Source: Campanula takesimana
Lineage: Eukaryota > Streptophyta > Magnoliopsida > Asterales > Campanulaceae
Assembly: GCA_026119855.1 (NCBI GenBank)
Contig: JAOWBW010001119.1
Coordinates: 310,001 to 374,000, forward strand
Direction: 5' to 3'
Length of the DNA: 64,000 bases
The notes under the pieces are model-generated. The model searched no databases. It was not told the origin of the DNA and saw nothing but the letters and a program-made list of their open reading frames with translations. Numbering within the stretch: the stretch's first letter is position 1; each line of letters opens with the position of its first letter. The position numbers and the translations under genes were made by a program. Shown piece by piece: positions 56,970 through 64,000 of this stretch.

Positions 56970-57543
56970 TATAATAGTTACTATAGTAGTTAACTATTAC
57001 TATTCATAGTATTACTTAACTATAATAGTTACTATAATAGTATTAGTCAACTATAATAATAGTTACTATAATATATAACTATTACTATTAATAGTATAAT
57101 TAACAATATAGTTACTATACAAGTTAACTATAATAGTTACTTTATAAATTACCTATTACTATTAATAGTATTAGTTAATCATAACAGTTATAATATATGT
57201 TAATTTTTACTATTAATATATTAGTTAATCATAGTAGTTACTATATAGGTTAACCTTATTATTAATAGTATTAGTTAATTATAATAGTTTACTATAAATA
57301 TTAATAAGTATTATTAATAGTATTAGTTATTGATATTATTATATAGATTAATTTTAATATTAATGGTTTTAGTTAAGATGATGTTTACTATTTTATTTAA
57401 CTATAATTAAAATATTATTTTTCATATACAATATATTTATATTATAAAAAAATGTTATGCTACTTTATTAAATAAAAATAGTAAAATGTAATAAAAAATA
57501 GAAAATTAGTTACCCGTGCAGAGCACGGGTTACCCACAACTAA

Positions 57544-58489
57544 TATTGATAACTTAGAAATGGGCTAAAATGTTAGTATAAATTAAAACATAAGGTGTCA
57601 AACCGTAATAAAAAAATGGCATTAAATTTCCAGTATTTTTTTATAAAGTGCCACTTATTTCCGACATTTAATAAAACAATGTTGATAATTAGTGGTAGTA
57701 ATAAAAAAAATGGCGGAAATTTAGAGGCACTATTAAAAATGTTTTGGAAATTAGCACCACTTATTAAAAAATTGCAGCTAAATTTTTGGCACTTTTCATA
57801 AGATCAATTAATTTCTTATTCTTTTTTATAAACTATCACTAATAATAAGATGTTTATTTTGATAATTTTCTTAAAATTTGAAATTTAGTTATATTTTTTC
57901 ATTTAACTTTTCTTTAATTTGTTAATCATATTAGCTTTTTATGGTTACAATCATAAAATATATTAATAAAAGCTTGTGTCAATAATAAATAATTTTATGT
58001 AAAAATTTATATCTAAAAAGGATTTAGCCTAACGGTAAAAAATTTGTTTTCTATTTAAGAGGTTTTGTGTATGAATCTGAATAAGTTTAATAATATTTTT
58101 GTATAAAATCCGGCACTCTAATAATTGTCGGATAATTTCGGTACTTTGAAAAAGTGGCATTTTAAAGTGATGAAAAATATTCCAGACATGTAAATAATCA
58201 ATTACATTGTAATTTTCTTTTATTTCGGGGGATAAATTAAAGAGTAAATAATTTTCTAACTTTGGATTTAAAATCAAGAGTAATGTTTTTGAGACATTTC
58301 CTTTGTTTGCGGGATTAGAGTTGCATCAACATAAACTTTTTAATTTATTAGTTAAAGAAAGTAAATTGTGTGAAGACTTTTCATTTGCTTTAAGTAACAA
58401 ATCAAAAATTTTATTATTTGTGACTTTACATTTCAAATTATGAATTTTCATTTCTTATACCGGAGAAGTTAAAGTCACTTTATAATAAT
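57544..58489. other. AT-rich DNA, nothing recognised
   Basis: No ORF with family signal and no TE termini that I can support. Short inverted similarity around TGGCATTAAATTTCC/GGAAATTTAGAGGCAC hints at an old DNA transposon. Confidence 0.4.
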
Positions 58490-60111
58490 TATTTTTAATA
58501 GTTAACCTATATAGTAACTATTATGGTTAACTAATGCTATTAATAGTAATAGTTAACTTATATAGTAACTATTAACGTTAACTAATACTATTAATAGTAA
58601 TAGGTAACTTAGATAACTATTATAGTTAACTAATATTATTCATAGTAATAGTTAACATATATAGTAACTAATATAGTTAACTAATACTATTAATAGTAAT
58701 AGTTAATTTATACAATAACTATTATTATAGTTAACTAATATTATTAATAGTAATAGTTAACTTATACAATAACTATTATAGGTAACAAATACTATTAATA
58801 GTAATAGGTTAACTTATATAATAACTATTATAGTTAACTAATACTATTAATAGTAAAAGTTAACTTATAGGGAGGGGCTATTGCCACTACGTTTTTGCTT
58901 TTCCACTACAAAACTATGCAACTAGACAGAATTATCCCTTCCTATTTTGTGAAATATACAACATAATCCTTTAGTTTTATAAAGAATTAGCTAAGCATTC
59001 CATAATAGATTACACTTTAATAAAATTTTCTTATATACTATACATATGTATTTAAAAAAATATCTATTACATATTTTAATAAGAAATTAATTAATAATGG
59101 TTTAACTTAAATAATTATCTTGTACAATAGATAATTAATTCCGGTAGTAAACTACTATCACTTAATTTTATTTTCAACTTAATTTTAATCTATTATAGTT
59201 GTATTGTAATTTATTAAAAGTAAATTAAATGTAAACCGTAGAGTTAATATACATCTATAAAATACTACATTTAGTTTTACATTTGAACCATAATACGAAT
59301 CATTAGAATCATTATGTGGCATAAAAAATTATTTTTTCCAATCACTAGAAATAAAAGATATTTGGAGATAGCATACTGCTACTTTTTAATTAGAAATATC
59401 AGTTTATCATATAAAATTGAAAAAAATAACTATTTGATAAAATATTTTAATAATTAACTGAACTTGTCAGTTATAAAATAGATGTGCTATTGTTTTAAAA
59501 ATATGTTTTTTTCACAAGATTAAAAATATTCATTTATAAATTCAAAATTAAATTTTTATACTTAAGATGAATAATTTCTAGTTTAAAATTTTAAATTTAT
59601 ACACCACTTTTTCTAATATTTATTTTCATCATTAAGGACAAAATTTTGCGGTAAAAGTGTAAGTAATTAGTTATAGCATTATACGTTAGTGAAAGATTAT
59701 TTATTTATGTTAATTTGTGTCAATTTTACTATGCATTCATTTTCATTGGCATGATTAGTGGAATAATAAAATGATCTTATAGAAAAAAAATAAAAAATAA
59801 ATAAATAAAACCTTACCATAAAATAGGAAACCCCATTAACAGTTAGGGATGTACTAAAGGGCAATTTAGTCAAGAAGTTCAAACATATTGATGGATGTAG
59901 TGGAAAAGCATAACATGTAGTGGCAATAGGCCTCCCTAACTTATATAATAACTATTATTATTAACTAATATTATTAGCTAATGATAAGAATATCAAGAGT
60001 CACTTATCAATAAGAATGGTGATGACATGGCTTCACCAAAAGCATTCTTTAGCCTAAACTGTCCACATGGCGAATTCATATACATCCGCTTCGACTTTTA
60101 ATATATATAGA
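58490..60111 (-). mobile_element. Helitron copy 3 (minus strand)
   Basis: The 5' end TCTATATATATTAAAAG is at 60111, preceded by A. Same array and MITE 2 insertion as copies 1 and 2, but without MULE-like element 1 and without the copia B LTR. The 3' end is not found. Confidence 0.65.
58870..59936. mobile_element. MULE-like MITE 2, copy 3
   Basis: 9-bp duplication TAACTTATA at 58861-58869 and 59937-59945. The right end has lost one base (GGCCTCCC for GCCCCTCCC), and this copy is more diverged than the other two. Confidence 0.8.
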
Positions 60112-61019
60112 TTTTACTAAGATACAACATTAAACTTAGAACAAAATAAATGGAAATTATGACATTTGTTTTGTGATAAATGGAGTAATAGAAACTACAT
60201 TTATTTTGTTTAAGGTTATTTTTTTTTAATTTCATACAAAAGCTATATTTTATGTTTTGACCACCCTGAGTCGAAACTTTAACTGTGTCTCTGAATGAAC
60301 TAACCTAGGTTTGAATGTGCGCATCAAGTATGCACATATGCTCGAAGGAAATGACGAGAAATCTTGACCTTTAGGCATGCACTTTGGCATGATAAGCTAG
60401 ATTTTCCATATTTTTAAAGTTTCAGAGTTTTAGCTATAGAGTTTTTTTCCAAACAGACATGCGTGCTATCAGACTATTGCAACTTCCCACTTGTACTGTC
60501 AAAACTCCCAATGTAAGCTGTGTACTTTAGTTTATTAACAATTCGATCGAGTTTTTTAACTGGTGTTAAAAACTTAACGACATTATACAAATATTTTTCA
60601 ATTTAGTCATTAAAGTTTGTTTCTTTGCAATGCGTTCACCCACTGATGGAATTGTCAATTTTTCTAAATGGAGTTGGTCTTGTACAATCACGTGACTAAC
60701 ATTCGGTAAATACTTAACTGATGTATTGTTGAAATCAATTCAAAATTTAGTTTCACAAAGAAAATTAATCGATATACCCTTCTAAAAATGAAATAAAAAA
60801 TTCACCCAATATCCAATGAAATAAAATTTCTAAATTTACCAATTTTTTATTACAATTTTATGCATAAAGTAATACATTAAAATTTAATTTAATTTTACAT
60901 TTATTTATTATAATGATAATGTTAAAATTAAAGAAAATTTATGTTCATCTTCTTCATCTATGTTCATCTCACAACTAACAATACAAATACCACCACCAAC
61001 CCAAAATCAGCAAGCATGG
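60112..61019. other. Shared Helitron flank, then unannotated DNA
   Basis: 60112-60838 matches the flanks of Helitron copies 1 and 2, including a single arm of the foldback element (60440-60720). From 60839 to 61019 I see nothing recognisable before the Athila LTR. Confidence 0.6.
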
Positions 61020-62381
61020 TGATGGATCGATTTTATCATATGTTATCTCTACATTTTCGTTCTTATTTTATTGACTTTTTGATGTAATTTAGAATAGTTT
61101 AATGTAATTTTGGTTTAATTGTGTTTGAGGAACTTTGTGAGATTATGTGTGTTTTGAGACACTTTTTAGTGCAATGTGATGTATTACAAAGTCTTAGAGA
61201 TTTAAAGGATTGAAGACCAAGAAGTGATCGAATCAAAGTCAAAAGTCAGCAGTGGTCAACCTAGTCAAAGAGGTGAAGAAAAGAAGAAAAGATAAAGAAA
61301 GGCAGAAAAATGCACCAGGCGCCCGCCCGACCAGGACCAGGCGCCCGCTTGTTATGAGTTTTGAATGACCAAAGTTACTGGGCAAATGAGCGCCCGCCTG
61401 GGTACTACCAGGCGCCTGCTCGCTCGTTCCGTATGGTTTTCGGGTTTCCTGTGCCAAACGGGTTTTAACCCAATTTTCCCTACTTTTGGCCCTAGTTTTC
61501 TCTTTGTATAAATATTAGGCTGCAGTACTATATTTCTTTATGCTTTGTTTTTAGGTTTTATTCTAGTTTCAAGGTGTAAACAAGATTTTGGGATTTATTC
61601 ATCATCAAGCGTTTATCCAGGTTTATGATTTTTAATTATATTCTTGTGTTTATTGCTATGTCGATGAGTAGCTAATTTTATTGTTCATGGATTGGGAGTA
61701 ATAACTATCAAATCTCTATGCTAAATTGGGCTTAATTAAATATTAATCTTGTTCTTGTTCATAAGAATAGAACTTAATTAATTTAAAGATTTCATTAATA
61801 TGACTTGATATTTTTGGTCTTTAAATCATCTTGGTTTAGATTGTTGCACTAGCGTGGATAATTTATATATTGAATCATATTCTTGTGATTAGATTTAATT
61901 GAGGACCTCGCGGAAATCAAAAGAATTTAAGATCAAGTGTTCTTAAGAACTTAATAAATTGTTTTTGTGTGTCGTTGACCTAGCGGAATATTTCACATAG
62001 AGATAATAATAGGGTTGCAATCCGGTGACCAGACCGTCCCAACTCTTAAATAAGTGAACGATTTCTTGAACAAGTTTAATAATCTTTTTAATAAATAGCA
62101 TAGAGAGGAGATAGTTGTGAACCCCAATCTGTGAATCTTCGTAATCTTGAATTAAATCTTTGTTTGCTTAGTGATCTTTAATTTAGTAATTTATTTTCAT
62201 TGTTTAGTAGTTAATTTAGTTTAATCAAAATCAATCAAAAAACCCCTTGGTTCGTTTACACTAATTAAATTTACTCGTTTGTCCAACAAGTCTTTGTGGG
62301 ATCGACCCTCGCTTTCGCGCGTTACTACTACGGTAACTAGTGCGCTTGCTAGGTATTTATTACTTGGAATTTTATCCATCA
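61020..62381 (+). repeat. Athila 5' LTR
   Basis: It begins TGATGGAT and ends ATCCATCA, perfect 8-bp inverted ends, and is 1362 bp long. It ends six bases before the PBS. It contains CGNNCG pairs at 61317-61421 and a TATA-like TGTATAAATA at 61506. Confidence 0.8.
61317..61421. promoter_or_regulatory. Two CGNNCG pairs in Athila LTR (type AGGCGCCCGCNN)
   Basis: 12-mers start at 61317, 61339, 61388 and 61410: 22 bp apart within pairs and 71 bp between pairs. The last core is degraded to CGCCTG. This is the same architecture as in the copia A LTR, in a different superfamily, about 85 bp upstream of a TATA-like sequence. Confidence 0.5.
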
Positions 62382-62387
62382 AGTTTT

Positions 62388-62405
62388 TGGCGCCGTTGCC
62401 GGGGA
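62388..62405 (+). other. Athila primer-binding site (tRNA-Asp type)
   Basis: TGGCGCCGTTGCCGGGGA, the standard Athila PBS. Confidence 0.95.
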
Positions 62406-62619
62406 GTTGTTTTGATTTACAAGTTAATTTAGTCGGTGTATTTTTGGTAGGCGTTCATTGAACCCCGAGTTGGTTCCTTTGGACGATAATATCGATAGAC
62501 TTGACAGGGGCATTCCCCCTATTTCTGAGTCTGAGTCTGAAGCTTCTGTCACCGAGACAGAGGTATTTTTAAGTGATTTTGAAACTTCTTCCACCGGGGG
62601 AGAAGAAATTGAAGTTGTA

Positions 62620-64000
62620 ATGGCTAATCCCTTAATGAAAGAATATGCTAGGCCTAAGGTTGACACATCGGTGTCATGTATTGTCTTGACTGAGGCCGCT
62701 AAATCTTATGAGGCGAAGGGGCATTACTTCAGTCAGCTGCCCAAGTTTCAGGGTCTTCCCGCGGAAGACTCTTTGAACTTCTTGAGAGAGTATATGATGA
62801 TCATATCAGGATTCCCTGTAAAAGAGGGGGTTACTGATTAACAATTAAGACTTAAGTATTTTCCTTTCTCTCTTCAAGGGGCAGCTAAAACTTGGCTTAT
62901 GTTGCTTCCTGCTAGGAGTATCACTACATGGGATGGGTTGCATGATGCATTCTTAAAGAAATTCTTCCCACACGCTACTTTGGCCACCTTTAGACAGAAA
63001 ATCATAGGATTTACTCAAGAGGTAGGTGAGCCATTTCATGAGGCTTGGGATAGGTTCAAAATGTTGCAAGTGCAATGCCCACATCATGCTTTTCCTGAGG
63101 CCCTTTTACATCAAACATTTTATGGTGGGTTAACTGAAGCAGACCAAGCTATGGTTGACAACGCTGCAGGCGGCTTTCTAGGAGCCAAGACTGTTGACCA
63201 AACCCAAGAATTATTTGAGATGTTGGGGGCCAATTCGCAAGAAAAAGGCTCTAGAGGGAAACCTAGGGGAGTGCATGAGTTGAGTTGTATGGATGAGTTC
63301 ACTAGGCAGGTGTCTTTGTTAAACCAAAACATGGCTAAAATGAATTCTAATATGTCTCCCTCAAGTGCTAATGTGGTGTCTGATTTCTGTGCTAATTGTG
63401 GATCTAACACTCATGCTACTAATGGTTGTCCAGTTGTTGCACAGTTTGATTCTGAACAGGTGAATGCGATGCAAGGGTACCCCCCAAGGCAAAATCAAGG
63501 TGGTATGTATTCTAACACGTATAATCCAGATTGGAAAAACCACCCCAATTTTTCTTGGAGGGGTAACCCAGGAATTCAGTACCAGCAGCAGAAACCTCTC
63601 TATCCTCCTCCCCCACAAGGGAATCCAGAACAGCAGCCTAAGCAATCACTGGAGGATATGATGAGGTCCATGATGCAAGAGCAGCAACAAATGAAGATGA
63701 TGATGGAACAGCGTGAGAAGCAGCAGGACGCGGTCAACAAAAAGCTGGAGACCCAAATTGGTCAACTAGTTATGGGTCAGCAAGGGCATAAACCAGGAAC
63801 CTTCCCTAGTCAAGGGGAGCAAGCCAAGGCCATTATGACTCTGAGAAATGACAAACAGGTAAGTAATGAGGTATTTCCTAACTCTCCTTCTGAAACTGCT
63901 GAACCACCTGTTGTTGAGAATGTTGTTGGTAAGAGTACTAATGGCATGGGGGAAATTCCTGTTACTGATTCTTCCACCCCCAAGCCATATGTACCTCCTG
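62620..64000 (+). pseudogene. gag: Athila gag, interrupted by one stop, incomplete at window end
   Basis: The first in-frame ATG is at 62620 (MANPLMKEYARP), although the frame is open from 62428. The Retrotrans_gag domain follows: SLQGAAKTWLMLLPARSITTW (about 62870-62935), AFLKKFFPHATLATFRQKI and GEPFHEAWDRFKMLQVQCPH. A CCHC-like knuckle CANCGSNTHATNGC is at about 63390-63430. After it come Gln/Met-rich and Pro-rich stretches, and the LETQIGQLV helix typical of Athila gag. One in-frame TAA at 62839-62841 breaks an otherwise open frame to the window end. Confidence 0.85.

Larger units (their letters stand above)
56326..57543 (+). mobile_element. Helitron, plus strand, with intact 3' hairpin
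   Basis: The 3' end has the hairpin ACCCGTGC-AGA-GCACGGGT (57512-57530), then CTAA at 57540-57543 followed by T, as required for Helitrons. The 5' end is a TCTATATATA start at 56326, preceded by A, expanded into TA repeats and interrupted by a MITE; an alternative start is 56715. The internal array (56900-57390) and the segment TTTGTGTGAAGCCACATCAT match the minus-strand copies. It is non-autonomous, with no Rep/helicase. Confidence 0.75.
61020..64000 (+). mobile_element. Ty3/gypsy retrotransposon, Athila lineage (runs off right edge)
   Basis: LTR, tRNA-Asp-type PBS and a gag with Athila features follow in order on the plus strand. The remainder (protease to integrase) lies beyond 64000. Five bases before the LTR are CATGG, the predicted target duplication. 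Confidence 0.85.

Noticed and set aside
58020..58085. Possible second SINE head (TAGCCTAACGGTAA followed by a weak B-box-like ATGAATCTG)
   Set aside because: B box too poor and spacing uncertain; no tail or target duplication.

Overview
The window is nuclear DNA of a flowering plant, probably a eudicot. It is AT-rich and made mostly of nested transposable elements: Ty1/copia, Tat-lineage and Athila-lineage Ty3/gypsy, Helitrons, MULE-like and Stowaway-like MITEs, and a LINE tail. One spliced host gene with long introns is visible. Nothing is bacterial. There is one 100-N assembly gap (16440-16539).

Layout. 1-3139: 5' part of a decayed copia element on the minus strand, entering from the left edge, with an initiator-Met PBS. 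3140-16439: a decayed Tat gypsy element on the minus strand, inserted in that copia's LTR. It has a 3' LTR (3140-4634), three tandem arrays in the 3' UTR, an antisense plant-mobile-domain-like ORF (6324 to about 7810, + strand), then integrase, archaeal-type RNase H, RNase H, RT, protease and gag (8275-16202). 16540-19485: truncated minus-strand copy of copia family 'A'. 19488-36575 and 37192-42878: two units of a tandem segmental duplication, each holding the 5' part of a related copia 'B' (leader, PBS, LTR) joined to a Helitron with MULE insertions. Unit 1 also carries a solo LTR of A (19738-21276) and a near-complete A element (23082-31576, TSD ACGTC). Unit 2 preserves the exact empty site for the near-complete A. 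42537-43629: inverted-repeat element. 44820-45102: Stowaway-like MITE. 45651-53610: multi-exon host gene on the minus strand with a TATA promoter; one intron holds a copia relic and a LINE end. 53760-56100: decayed repeats. 56326-57543: plus-strand Helitron interrupted by a foldback MITE. 58490-60838: third copy of the Helitron/MULE block. 61020-64000: Athila LTR, tRNA-Asp-type PBS and broken gag, running off the right edge.

Most striking observation. Several unrelated retroelements (copia A, copia B, Athila, Tat and two unclassified relics) carry, in the LTR or in the leader after the PBS, pairs of 12-bp GC-rich near-palindromes of form NNN-CGNNCG-NNN. Members of a pair start 22-23 bp apart (34 bp in two cases), and pairs recur every 71-73 bp. 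The core differs between elements, and even between copies of one family at the same conserved slot, while the spacing is kept. I do not recognise this as a described feature.
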